Positions 1-7,993 of a stretch of 49,768 bases of DNA are shown one piece after another. The position numbers and the translations under genes were made by a program. The first letter of the stretch is position 1, and every line of letters begins with the position of its first letter. The DNA is from Desulfamplus sp. GTDB lineage: Bacteria; Desulfobacterota; Desulfobacteria; Desulfobacterales; Desulfobacteraceae. The stretch is taken from positions 1 through 49,768 of the forward strand of contig JADGBC010000005.1 of NCBI GenBank assembly GCA_015231705.1. Reading direction: 5' to 3'. Below the pieces are notes generated by a model. It did not search any database, had not been told where the DNA came from, and saw only the letters and a list, made by a program, of their open reading frames with translations.

Positions 1-906
1 AAGGGTTATACTTCTTGTTATAGATTGGAAATCATAATATTTGACCTTTAGGGTTAAAGTTTTACCTGAGATCTCTTTCTGTATGATTAAACTTTCAATC
101 TGTAAAGCAATCCGCTCCAGGATTTTCAGCATTTGTTCTGTGTCATCAGTATCTTTATTTAAAGTCGTTTCTTTACCCAGTGACTTTGGTTCACGTTGAG
201 CAATCACGGGTCTGTTATCTTGAGCATGGGCAATATTATAAAAATATTCACCGGATTTTCCAAAAATTTGCATCAGTTCTAACTTGTCATATTGTTTCAG
301 ATCCGCTCCGGTCTTTATACCAATTCGGCTCATTTTTAGCTCTGTAACTTTTCCGACTCCAAAGAATTTTCTGATTGGCAAAGTATCAATGAAATCATCG
401 GCATCACCGGGCTTGACGACTTTGATACCATTGGGTTTGTTCACATCCGAAGCTATTTTTGCCAAAAACTTGTTAAAAGAAATGCCTGCTGATGCGGTCA
501 AACCGGTTCGGTTGAAAATCTCATTTCTGATTCTAATGGCGACTTCAGTTGCAGAGGGGAGATTTTTTTTATTCTCTGTGACATCCAAAAATGCTTCGTC
601 CAAAGAGAGAGGCTCAACAAGATCGGAATATTCATAAAAAATTTCCCTGATTTGAACGGAAACAGCACGATACTTCTCAAAGTTTGGTTTGATAAAAATA
701 GCATGGGGGCAACACTTGAAGGCACGCTTTCCCGGCATGGCAGAGTGTATTCCAAACGCTCTGGCTTCATAAGAACAAGCAGCGACAACGCCACGTTGAT
801 AAGGATCTCCTCCCACAATCACCGGTTTCCCCTTAAGCTCCGGGTTATCTCGCTGTTCAACAGAGGCGTAAAAAGCATCCATATCGATATGAATTATTTT
901 TTTCAT
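1..906 (-). CDS. dinB: DNA polymerase IV (Y-family), 3'-truncated by window edge
   Basis: The complement reads open from an ATG at 906 to base 1, giving 302 residues without a stop; the full family length is about 350-400. It begins MKKIIHIDMDAFYASVEQRD, the palm motif with the first catalytic Asp. SLDEAFLDVT follows at about residues 102-111 with the second catalytic Asp-Glu pair, then a helix-hairpin-helix region (LPIRKFFGVGKVTELK) and the start of the little-finger domain. Y-family polymerases carry out low-fidelity translesion synthesis. The C-terminal beta-clamp-binding motif would lie outside the window. No LexA-type box was recognised upstream. The identification is secure; only the 3' end is missing. 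Confidence 0.96.
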   Translation of the reverse strand, partial: MKKIIHIDMDAFYASVEQRDNPELKGKPVIVGGDPYQRGVVAACSYEARAFGIHSAMPGKRAFKCCPHAIFIKPNFEKYRAVSVQIREIFYEYSDLVEPLSLDEAFLDVTENKKNLPSATEVAIRIRNEIFNRTGLTASAGISFNKFLAKIASDVNKPNGIKVVKPGDADDFIDTLPIRKFFGVGKVTELKMSRIGIKTGADLKQYDKLELMQIFGKSGEYFYNIAHAQDNRPVIAQREPKSLGKETTLNKDTDDTEQMLKILERIALQIESLIIQKEISGKTLTLKVKYYDFQSITRSITL

Positions 907-921
907 ATGTGTGTCTGTTGT

Positions 922-1026
922 TTAAAAAATCGATAGAGCCGCCACCACCGATAGGGCTTGTTCCTTATTAATAGCAGTGATTTCATTCATGGGTATTTTG
1001 GGATTAGAAAATAGAGAGTCGGTCAT
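922..1026 (-). CDS. possible 34-residue small ORF just upstream of dinB
   Basis: A short frame starts at ATG 1026 and stops 16 bases before the dinB start codon. It has a fair ribosome-binding sequence (AAAAGG) about 6 bases before the ATG and encodes MTDSLFSNPKIPMNEITAIN followed by 14 more residues ending in SIF. I do not recognise it. It could be a leader peptide translationally linked to dinB, or the dinB 5' untranslated region. Its length and position are the only support. Confidence 0.28.
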   Translation of the reverse strand: MTDSLFSNPKIPMNEITAINKEQALSVVAALSIF

Positions 1027-1058
1027 GATTTGCCTTTTGAGAATCAGAATTCATTTCT

Positions 1059-1126
1059 TTTTACCATGAAAATGCACGGTCTCATTTTCATTATTGGGGG
1101 TGGCAAAATCCGGCCATGTCAGTTTA
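1059..1126 (+). repeat. F1 dispersed repeat, copy 1
   Basis: The copy starts TTTACCATGAAAATGCA and ends GGCCATGTCAGTTTA. The inner ATGAAAAT...ATTTTCAT arms can form a hairpin. Other copies are at 3790-3852, 12917-13046 (two), 15677-15741, 32194-32259, 33011-33076, 33770-33836 and 45066-45126, in both orientations and mostly between genes. Confidence 0.75.
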
Positions 1127-1174
1127 TTTTCACCTCTTCCAAGGTGGTTTCAGGGGTAAAAAACACACTTCTGA

Positions 1175-1208
1175 TATATTGCACATAATGCCTTTTATGT
1201 GCAATATA
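1175..1208. promoter_or_regulatory. perfect 14-bp palindrome with 6-base spacer
   Basis: The left arm TATATTGCACATAA (1175-1188) is the exact reverse complement of the right arm TTATGTGCAATATA (1195-1208). No T-run follows on either strand, so it is not a canonical intrinsic terminator. It could be an operator or a cruciform-forming site between the divergent dinB and kinase genes. No binding protein can be named. Confidence 0.45.
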
Positions 1209-1598
1209 ATTTCTGGGATAAGTATTTATCCATTCTCTAAAAATCTTCAACTTTTCCATAAAACCTGGACAGTTTTAAAAATTTGGTAAAATAATCGTTT
1301 CCCAATTTGCTTAAATGTCCGAGAAACTCTATAATACTCAAAATTTTTAAAGACTTTAGTTTATGGAGAAGAGTTCAACCTTACCTGACTCGAACAGCAA
1401 GCAACTTGATCTGGCAATACACGAAGTTATCAAATAAAGGTCATCGTTTTGCCATCAATGAAAACAACATTATTTGTTAACAACTCCTTTATTAATTCAA
1501 CCCAGTTAATAAAACAATTTGTAAATATCATGTAATTACAACAGACACAAAATCTGTTAGAACCAGTACCATTCTTACTCTGACAATGGATATAAAGT

Positions 1599-3890
1599 AT
1601 GCGATTACGAATAATTATACTGGTGCTTGCCATTCTTGCACTTCTTTCTGCATCTGCTGGTGGAGGTCTATACTATTATTCTCTGAGGCAGGCGGCATTT
1701 CAGCAGGAAGAAAATAATGCATATAGAAGACTTGAACTTCTCAACAGACAGCTTACAGCTTTACTTGCTGAACATATCAAGCCAGTCAAGGCACTTTCCG
1801 GACTTAAAGAATTGAAAAGCTCACCAGGACTAATACATCCTGGCATCTCTCAAAATGCTATTGCCAAAAACAGTACCCAAATAGCCTCAAACATTAATGA
1901 GTTAATAAGTCTCAATTCAATTCTTGATAATTTTGCAAATTCTCTTGATCTTGAGGCGTGTTATCTTATGGACAGTGCTGGAACTACAGTGGCTTCAAGC
2001 AATCGAGACAAACCAGACAGCTTTGTGGGAAAAAATTTTGCATTCAGGCCATATTTTATGGAAGCAGCAGCAGGAAAACCTTCGACATATATAGCTGTTG
2101 GCACAACATCGAGAAAAAGAGGGATTTATTACAGCCACCCTGTGTATAGCTACAGTTACGATTACGACAAAGAGGGTTACAAGAATGGCAAAATTATCGG
2201 AGTGGCTGTAATGAAAGCATCAGTAGAACAGATTGAGTCAAAACTGTTTTCAGAGCCAGAAGGTATTCTTCTGGTAACCGACCCTAATGGAGTTATTTTT
2301 ATTGCAAATCGACAAGAGTTCAAGTTTATGCTGCTATGGAAACTTGACAGGCAACAGATTCAAAAAATTAACGACAGCCGTCAATTTGGTCATATCTCCT
2401 GGGTATGGACAGGTTTCTCTCCATTGAATGATAGATATCTTCTCGACAAAAATAGAGAAAAGTATCTCTATTCCCAGATCTCTTTGGATGGTTACAGGGG
2501 ATGGAAAATAGTTCACTTAAAGAGATTCAGAGAAATTTCAAGGCAGCTTGCAGATCCATTCATAAAAGTGATAGGGCAAGTCGTTCTTATTATATTGATG
2601 TTCATTGGAATTTCAGTCTTTATTCTTTACAGAAAGGCAATTCAGGAGATACTCAGGAGAAAAAAAGCCGAGAAGGAACTTAAAATCAACGAAGAACGCT
2701 ACAGGAATATTTACCACAAAACACCTGTAATGCTGCACTCCATAGACACACAAGGAAACATAATAGGAGTAAGTGATTTCTGGCTTGAAAAGATGGGCTA
2801 TGCAAGAGAAGAGGTTATTGGAAAAAAATTGACCGATTTTTACAGCAACGATTCCAAGAGATATGCAGAAGATGTTATTTTTCCCTATTTCTTTGAAACC
2901 GGATTCTGTAAGGATGTGCCTTATACATATATAAAAAAAGATGGTGGCAAAATTGAGATTCTGCTTTCATGTTACGGAGTTCGTAATGAATATGGAAGTG
3001 TTGTAAGGTCGCTTGCAGTAAGTGTTGATGTTACTGAAAAAAATCAGGTACAACATGATCTTGAGCTGGCAAGAGAGTTGCTGGCCAGACACTCTCTTGA
3101 TCTTGAACAGCAGGTTGAAGAACGAACAGAAGAACTCAAAAAAGTGCAAAACCAGTTACGTAAACTTTCCGGAAATATAATGGCTGCACATGAGAATGAA
3201 CGGCGAGCGGTTGCAAGGGAACTGCATGACCATCTTGGCCAAATATTGACTGCTCTAAAGATGGACGGAGTGTGGCTTGAAAAATACCTTGAACCTATAG
3301 ATCATAATGCTGCAAAAAGAGCAGGTCGCATTTGCTCTTTGATTGATGATACCATTTCCGATGTAAGAGCCATGGCATTCCGGTTAAGACCTGGACTGCT
3401 TGACGACCTTGGACTTGTGGATGCTCTGGAATTTCTGACCCGGGATTTTGAAAAACGATCAGAGGTCTGGTTTCTGTTCCGCCATACAGACATTCCAGAT
3501 ATTGACGACACTGTGGCAACTGCTCTTTACCGTATTGTCCAGGAGGCGATAACAAACGCCATGAAACATGCAAAAGCAACCGAGATATCCATTGACCTGT
3601 CGGTAGATGACAATAGCTATCTTGTTCTGACAGTTGAAGATAATGGATGTGGTTTTTCGTCAGTTGGAAACAAGGAGTATCATGGGCTGGGTCTTACCGG
3701 CATGAAAGAGCGTGCAACGCTTGCCGGAGGAACTCTTGAAATATTTTCAGCCATTAACCAGGGAACCAGGATTACATGCCATCTCGATCTAAACGCTCGT
3801 GGAAACGACTCAGCCATTTCTGACCATGAAAATCAATATCTGTTTTTAAAATCAAAGGAGATTGCAATGAGAGAACGTAACAATGATTAA
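1599..3890 (+). CDS. membrane sensor histidine kinase (dCache-like, PAS, HisKA_3, HATPase)
   Basis: A 763-residue sensor. There is a TM segment at about 4-27, then a periplasmic region to about 320 whose YLMDSAGTTVASSN and FAFRPYFMEAA signatures resemble the double-Cache sensor of DctB-type kinases. A second TM (about 323-345) leads to a PAS domain (about 365-480), a coiled coil and a NarL-type dimerisation helix with RELHDHLGQ (phospho-acceptor His543). The C-terminal ATPase has the N box (EAITNAMKH), DNGCGF and GLGLTGMKER. The stop overlaps the next gene, a NarL-type regulator, so they form a pair. A TRAP transporter follows, and I infer sensing of a carboxylate-like ligand. The last 20 or so coding residues (731-751) lie in an F1 repeat, beyond the conserved ATPase fold. 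Confidence 0.93.
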   Translation: MRLRIIILVLAILALLSASAGGGLYYYSLRQAAFQQEENNAYRRLELLNRQLTALLAEHIKPVKALSGLKELKSSPGLIHPGISQNAIAKNSTQIASNINELISLNSILDNFANSLDLEACYLMDSAGTTVASSNRDKPDSFVGKNFAFRPYFMEAAAGKPSTYIAVGTTSRKRGIYYSHPVYSYSYDYDKEGYKNGKIIGVAVMKASVEQIESKLFSEPEGILLVTDPNGVIFIANRQEFKFMLLWKLDRQQIQKINDSRQFGHISWVWTGFSPLNDRYLLDKNREKYLYSQISLDGYRGWKIVHLKRFREISRQLADPFIKVIGQVVLIILMFIGISVFILYRKAIQEILRRKKAEKELKINEERYRNIYHKTPVMLHSIDTQGNIIGVSDFWLEKMGYAREEVIGKKLTDFYSNDSKRYAEDVIFPYFFETGFCKDVPYTYIKKDGGKIEILLSCYGVRNEYGSVVRSLAVSVDVTEKNQVQHDLELARELLARHSLDLEQQVEERTEELKKVQNQLRKLSGNIMAAHENERRAVARELHDHLGQILTALKMDGVWLEKYLEPIDHNAAKRAGRICSLIDDTISDVRAMAFRLRPGLLDDLGLVDALEFLTRDFEKRSEVWFLFRHTDIPDIDDTVATALYRIVQEAITNAMKHAKATEISIDLSVDDNSYLVLTVEDNGCGFSSVGNKEYHGLGLTGMKERATLAGGTLEIFSAINQGTRITCHLDLNARGNDSAISDHENQYLFLKSKEIAMRERNND
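3790..3852 (-). repeat. F1 repeat inside the 3' end of the histidine-kinase gene
   Basis: The stretch from TAAACGCTCGTGG to CATGAAAATCAATATCTG closely matches the intergenic F1 copy at 33011-33076, including an identical core ACCATGAAAATCAATATCTG. It is read in frame as kinase residues of about 731-751, after the conserved ATPase domain. Confidence 0.7.
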
Positions 3891-4524
3891 AGTACTTCTG
3901 GCTGATGATCATAAAATTGTGAGGGAAGGGCTACGGCGAATCATTGAAGAGAGCGGAGAAATGGAAGTTGTAGCTGAAGCTGCTGACGGCAATGAGGCCA
4001 TACAAAAAACATTGAAATTCAAACCAGATGTTGCGGTTGTAGATATCTCCATGCCTCCTGGCATGGATGGTCTTGAGGTTGTCTCACGCCTTAAATTTCA
4101 AATACCTTCGATACCGGTTCTTATTTTGACCATGCATGATGAAGAGCAGTATGTTGTCAGAGCTGTAGAGGCTGGTGCCATGGGCTATGTAACAAAGCAG
4201 GCTGCACCGGAACAACTTGTCGATGCTGTAAAAAAACTCTATTCCGGTGGACGATATCTTACAGAGAAGGCAGGCGAAGCCTTGGCATCACGCATTGTAA
4301 GGGGAGACAGCACAAAATCTGGAGCAGAATTACTATCTATGCGTGAACTTCAAGTATTACGAAAACTTGCCCTGGGGCAGACCAACCACGAAATAGCAGA
4401 TAGTTACCATATCAGTGTGAAAACTGTAGATACATACAGATCAAGAATACTCAAAAAATTAAACCTTAGAAACAATGCCGAGCTTTCAAGGTTTGCTATA
4501 AAGAACAAGCTCATTGAGCTTTAA
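3883..4524 (+). CDS. NarL/FixJ-family response regulator
   Basis: A 213-residue protein with a receiver domain and a LuxR-type DNA-binding domain. The receiver has the acidic pair in LLADDH, phospho-acceptor Asp54 in VAVVDISMPPGMDG, a Thr in ILTMHDEE and Lys in VTKQAAPEQL. The HTH (about 145-210) carries SMRELQVLRKLALGQTNHEI and SVKTVDTYRSRILKKL. Its ATG lies 8 bases before the end of the kinase gene, with AAGGAG upstream inside that gene, indicating translational coupling. It is the cognate output of the HisKA_3 kinase. The likely target is the downstream TRAP transporter, by position only. Confidence 0.95.
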   Translation: MIKVLLADDHKIVREGLRRIIEESGEMEVVAEAADGNEAIQKTLKFKPDVAVVDISMPPGMDGLEVVSRLKFQIPSIPVLILTMHDEEQYVVRAVEAGAMGYVTKQAAPEQLVDAVKKLYSGGRYLTEKAGEALASRIVRGDSTKSGAELLSMRELQVLRKLALGQTNHEIADSYHISVKTVDTYRSRILKKLNLRNNAELSRFAIKNKLIEL

Positions 4525-4676
4525 TTTCCTCGCTAAAATCCATTGAAAAACATAGCAAATAAATTCAGATAGTTATGATGCCAAACAATTCCTATTCAGG
4601 ATTTTTGCACGGGAATAAAGATATATAATTCATCAAAAACGACACTTTGCTATCATTTACAGGCAAATCTCCATCT

Positions 4677-4761
4677 GTCTGAATCAGGATGGCCAAGATT
4701 TACAGGATGGACAAGATGTTTATCCTGTAAATCCTTTTATCCTGAATATCCTGATTCAGAC
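4677..4761. repeat. nested inverted repeat forming a long hairpin
   Basis: The outer arms GTCTGAATCAGGAT (4677-4690) and ATCCTGATTCAGAC (4748-4761) are perfect complements. The inner arms GATTTACAGGAT (4697-4708) and ATCCTGTAAATC (4722-4733) also pair perfectly. It lies about 150 bases after the regulator stop. It may act as a bidirectional terminator-like or REP-type structure. I recall similar TATCCTGTAAATCC runs from many environmental bacterial genomes, but did not check this. Confidence 0.6.
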
Positions 4762-4931
4762 TGTGTTGAAAAGGCCTTAGGAATCGATAGATATCGACTT
4801 TGAGTAAGTCATCAGTAAATATAAAACTGTAAGAAAAACTACTACACCACAATCAGAAATCCATGGATTGTTTTTTACCGTTCATGGTGATAATAAGTAC
4901 ATTAAGCATCCTAATTTAACTCTTTTTTTCC

Positions 4932-5027
4932 TTTTATGTGAAAGTCTTTTAAAATAGCTGAATTGCTGAGACTTTCATTATTCGTTGTGGCCAAGAGCAA
5001 TACCCCGCTCCGGCCGTGCCGGTTATT
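4932..5027 (+). repeat. F2 dispersed repeat, copy 1
   Basis: The copy runs from TTTATGTGAAAGTC to GCTCCGGCCGTGCCGGTTATT. Its two parts are a hairpin of TGAAAGTC...GACTTTCA and a GC-rich palindrome at the CCGGCCGTGCCGG end. Other copies are at 21359-21439, 22541-22619, 24081-24316, 35893-35989, 38630-38725 and 45271-45457. Confidence 0.75.
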
Positions 5028-5054
5028 CTATATTCTATCTAAAAGGTCTTTTGC

Positions 5055-6047
5055 ATGACAAATCGACATTTTATTATTTCTGTTTGCGATATTCTATTTT
5101 TTTGTATTCTAACCCTGTCCATTAACTTATCTATGTTTGCTGCTCCCGCTTATTCAAAGGAAAAAATTATTTTTGGAGGAGGCCCTGCAGGAGGTACATT
5201 TCAAATAGTGGCTAATGCCATTCAATCATTCAAACCAATTAAAGATGCAGCAGGTTTCAAGGTTCAGGCCCAGTCATCAAATGGTTCAATTGAAAATCTG
5301 AAAAACATTGATTCCGGAATTTTTCAGATGGGCATTGTATATTCAGGAGATCTCTGGCAGGGCACAAACGGAAAATTGTCAAACGATACATCTATTTACA
5401 GCAAGGTTGCGGCAGTTGCATATCTCTACAGTGCACAGGCACAACTTATAGTAAAGACAGATTCAGAGATTAAAAGTGTAAAAGATCTTGAAGGCAAAAA
5501 GGTAGGGGTCGGAAACAGGGGCTCTGGAGCCCATTCGACATGCGAGCTTTTTTTTACCCATATGGGTTTATGGGATAAAATAGAAAAAAAGAATATAGGC
5601 TACAATGACGCTTCGTATGCCTTTAGAAACAATGAGATTGATGCATTCTGGGTTTTAAGTGCGTTACCGTGCCCTGCTGTTACTCTGGCCGCTGAAACCA
5701 GAGGAGTTGGGATGGTAAATCTTGGTGACGATGCCCGAAAAAGCGATTTTTTAAAAGAGTTCCCCTGGTTTTCAACAGTGAGCATAAGGGGAGGCATCTA
5801 TAAAGGGCTTGATATTGATACCATTTCATTTCAGGACTGTGCAATTCTGGTTGCTAATCAAGAAGTTTCTAACGATCTGATTTATCAGCTTCTATCTGTT
5901 ATATATGCTGATGACGGGCTTGCGTACCTTGCACAGCAGAATGAGAATCTAAAAGAGATGTCTGTACCAACTGGCGTTATAGGTATTGTAACCTCTCTTC
6001 ATCCAGGTGCAGAAAAATTCTGGAAGGAGAAGGGCATAGTTAAATAA
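5055..6047 (+). CDS. TAXI-family TRAP transporter solute-binding protein
   Basis: A 330-residue periplasmic binding protein. The N-terminus has a long hydrophobic signal segment (about residues 8-34, ending near AAPAYS). The mature part carries TAXI hallmarks: IIFGGGPAGGTFQ, SNGSIENLKNI, GIVYSGDLWQG, LEGKKVGVGNRGSG and the C-terminal LHPGAEKFWKEKGI. TAXI proteins deliver substrates such as glutamate, ketoglutarate or other carboxylates to TRAP permeases, normally ones with fused small and large subunits. No fused permease is present here; the next genes are a DctP/DctQ/DctM set. It may share that permease or act as a sensory partner of the upstream kinase; both are inference. The substrate is unknown. 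Confidence 0.9.
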   Translation: MTNRHFIISVCDILFFCILTLSINLSMFAAPAYSKEKIIFGGGPAGGTFQIVANAIQSFKPIKDAAGFKVQAQSSNGSIENLKNIDSGIFQMGIVYSGDLWQGTNGKLSNDTSIYSKVAAVAYLYSAQAQLIVKTDSEIKSVKDLEGKKVGVGNRGSGAHSTCELFFTHMGLWDKIEKKNIGYNDASYAFRNNEIDAFWVLSALPCPAVTLAAETRGVGMVNLGDDARKSDFLKEFPWFSTVSIRGGIYKGLDIDTISFQDCAILVANQEVSNDLIYQLLSVIYADDGLAYLAQQNENLKEMSVPTGVIGIVTSLHPGAEKFWKEKGIVK

Positions 6048-6200
6048 GTGTTGTTTAACCAAACTCTTGAGTCGTAATTTCTGCGTTTTTCATACTGCAT
6101 GTGAAGTGTCAAATTATATTCTACCTCTACATGTGGTGGTTATTCGGAGAACTTATAACTGACGAGAACTGAAGTAAACGTTAAAAAAGGAGAAGAGAAA

Positions 6201-7208
6201 ATGAGAAAGAGTATGAAAATCATGTTCCTTATGGCTATTGTTGCACTATTTGCTTTTACCTCAAATGCAATGGCTGCCGACCCTATTGTTATCAAGTTCA
6301 GCCATGTAGTGGCTGTTGATACACCCAAAGGAGAGGCTGCCGAGTATTTCAAAAAACTTGCAGAAGAGCGTACAAATGGTGCTGTAAAAGTTGAAGTCTA
6401 TCCCAACAGCCAGCTTTACAAGGACAAAGAGGAGATGGAGGCTCTCCAGATGGGTGCGGTTCAGATGCTTGCTCCATCTCTTGCCAAATTTGCTCCGCTT
6501 GGAGTAAAAGAGTTTGAACTTTTTGACCTTCCCTTTATCTTCAGTGGATATGAAGATCTGCATAAGATTACTCTTGGCCCTGTTGGCAAAAAACTGCTTG
6601 ACAAGCTTGCTGTAAAAGGAATTCTTGGACTTTCATACTGGGACAATGGTTTCAAGGTAATGAGTGCCAACAAGCCCCTTAAAGTTCCAACTGACTGCAA
6701 GGGTCTGAAAATGCGTATCCAGTCATCAAAAATCCTTGATGCCCAGATGCGTGCACTTGGTTCCATTCCGCAGGTAATGGCATTCTCTGAGGTTTATCAG
6801 GCTCTTCAGACTGGCGTTGTTGATGGAACTGAAAATCCCCCTTCCAACCTCTATACCCAGAAAATGTTTGAAGTTCAAAAATATGTAACTGTTTCAGATC
6901 ACGGTTATCTTGGCTATGCTGTTCTTGTGAATAAAAAATTCTGGGAAGGGCTGCCCGCTGATATCCGCACACAGCTTGAAAGTGCAATGGCTGATGCCAC
7001 CACATTTGCAAATGATATCGCCATGAAGAAAAATATAGAAGATCTTGCATCAGTTGAAGCCTCAGGAAAATCTGAAATTATCAAGCTTACCCCTGAAGAG
7101 AGACAGGTATGGAAAGATGCTTTGGTAAAGGTTCATGATCAGATGGCAAGCCGTATTGGCAAAGATCTTATAGAGGAAGTTTATCAGGCTACAGGTTTCA
7201 AGAAATAA
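6201..7208 (+). CDS. dctP: DctP-family TRAP transporter solute-binding protein
   Basis: A 335-residue periplasmic protein with a clear signal peptide (positive MRKSMK, hydrophobic core, AMA cleavage near residue 25). The mature sequence has the DctP-type IKFSHVVAVDTPKGEAA and VEVYPNSQLY. It also has the conserved arginine strand LKMRIQSS that binds a substrate carboxylate, and VVDGTENPPSN. A good ribosome-binding sequence (AAAAAGGAGAAGAG) precedes the ATG. It lies 137 bases ahead of the dctQ-like gene and should be the dedicated binding protein of the DctQM permease. Substrates of this family are mostly C4-dicarboxylates and other organic acids; the actual one cannot be read here. Confidence 0.94.
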   Translation: MRKSMKIMFLMAIVALFAFTSNAMAADPIVIKFSHVVAVDTPKGEAAEYFKKLAEERTNGAVKVEVYPNSQLYKDKEEMEALQMGAVQMLAPSLAKFAPLGVKEFELFDLPFIFSGYEDLHKITLGPVGKKLLDKLAVKGILGLSYWDNGFKVMSANKPLKVPTDCKGLKMRIQSSKILDAQMRALGSIPQVMAFSEVYQALQTGVVDGTENPPSNLYTQKMFEVQKYVTVSDHGYLGYAVLVNKKFWEGLPADIRTQLESAMADATTFANDIAMKKNIEDLASVEASGKSEIIKLTPEERQVWKDALVKVHDQMASRIGKDLIEEVYQATGFKK

Positions 7209-7345
7209 ATCAATTTGCATGAGGTAGCAGCGTAAATATGGTCTCTTGAGGCTCTCTTGTATGGTTTAGGAGTCTGTATATTGGATTCAGACTCCTGATT
7301 ATGTGGTTAAAAGGTTATCAATGTTTTTAAGGAGAACAGCATACA

Positions 7346-7993
7346 ATGTTGAAACTTCTCGATCATTTGGAAGAGTGGCTGGTCGCCACCCTTATTGGTG
7401 CAGCAACTGTAATCATTTTTGTCTCAGTTGTGCATCGTTATGCAAGCGGGCTTCCGATCCCGGGAGTTCAGGACTGGCTGCTAAGCCTCAATATGAGTTG
7501 GACCCAGGAGCTTTGCATCTACATGTTCATATGGATGGCAAAGTTTGGAGCTGCCTATGGCGTAAGAACAGGAATTCATGTAGGAGTCGATGTTTTTATC
7601 AACAGTCTTAACAGCAAATTACGGGCAAAGTTCGTTGTTATAGGTCTGAGCGGAGGAGCAATCTTTACCTCAATTGTCGGCACTTTAGGATTGATGTTTG
7701 TCTGGGAGGTTGGAATGCGTTACGCTGTTGCCTCAACCTTTGGTCTTGATCTTCCGGATCTTACCGAAGGACCTGTCTCACCAGATCTTGAGTGGCCAGT
7801 CTGGATCTTCTACTCAGCTATTCCGCTTGGTTCATATCTGATGTGCTTCAGGTTCATTCAGGTAATAGTAAGTTTTATCCGTACTGGTCAACTGCCCCAT
7901 CATGATGCCGGACATGTGGCCGGAATTGACGAAAAAGATATCGGCGATTACAGCCAGCTTACAACTTCCGGAAAAAATGGAGGCAAATCATGA
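7346..7993 (+). CDS. dctQ: TRAP transporter small permease subunit (DctQ-like)
   Basis: A 215-residue membrane protein with about four TM segments (about residues 13-33, 55-75, 96-120 and 150-175). It has the family signature VVHRYASGLP near TM1 and SWTQELCIYMFIWMAKFGAAYGV in two parts around TM2. The start follows AAGGAG by about 11 bases. Its 3' end overlaps dctM by four bases (ATGA), so the subunits are translationally coupled. DctQ forms the Na+-driven TRAP permease together with DctM in the inner membrane. A loop of about 25 residues (DLPDLTEGPVSPDLEWP) before the last TM is longer than usual. Confidence 0.92.
   Translation: MLKLLDHLEEWLVATLIGAATVIIFVSVVHRYASGLPIPGVQDWLLSLNMSWTQELCIYMFIWMAKFGAAYGVRTGIHVGVDVFINSLNSKLRAKFVVIGLSGGAIFTSIVGTLGLMFVWEVGMRYAVASTFGLDLPDLTEGPVSPDLEWPVWIFYSAIPLGSYLMCFRFIQVIVSFIRTGQLPHHDAGHVAGIDEKDIGDYSQLTTSGKNGGKS

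Larger units (their letters stand above)
1027..1598. other. intergenic region with one F1 repeat and one strong palindrome
   Basis: This 570-base stretch separates divergent dinB and the histidine kinase. It holds an F1 repeat (1059-1126), a 14-bp perfect palindrome (1175-1208) and AT-rich sequence of no recognised function. No convincing gene was seen. The promoters for dinB (leftward) and for the kinase (rightward) should lie here, but no clear -35/-10 pair could be assigned. Confidence 0.6.
4525..5054. other. intergenic region with a long hairpin and an F2 repeat
   Basis: This 530-base gap holds no credible gene. It contains a nested hairpin (4677-4761) and an F2 copy (4932-5027). The TAXI gene is preceded by AAAAGG about 9 bases before its ATG. 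Confidence 0.6.

Noticed and set aside
284-936. Rightward short frames in the first kilobase
   Set aside because: The opposite strand encodes DinB with catalytic motifs throughout; the rightward frames are its shadows.
4525-5054. Riboswitch ahead of the TAXI gene
   Set aside because: The structures seen are a simple nested inverted repeat and an F2 repeat; no conserved riboswitch core was recognised.
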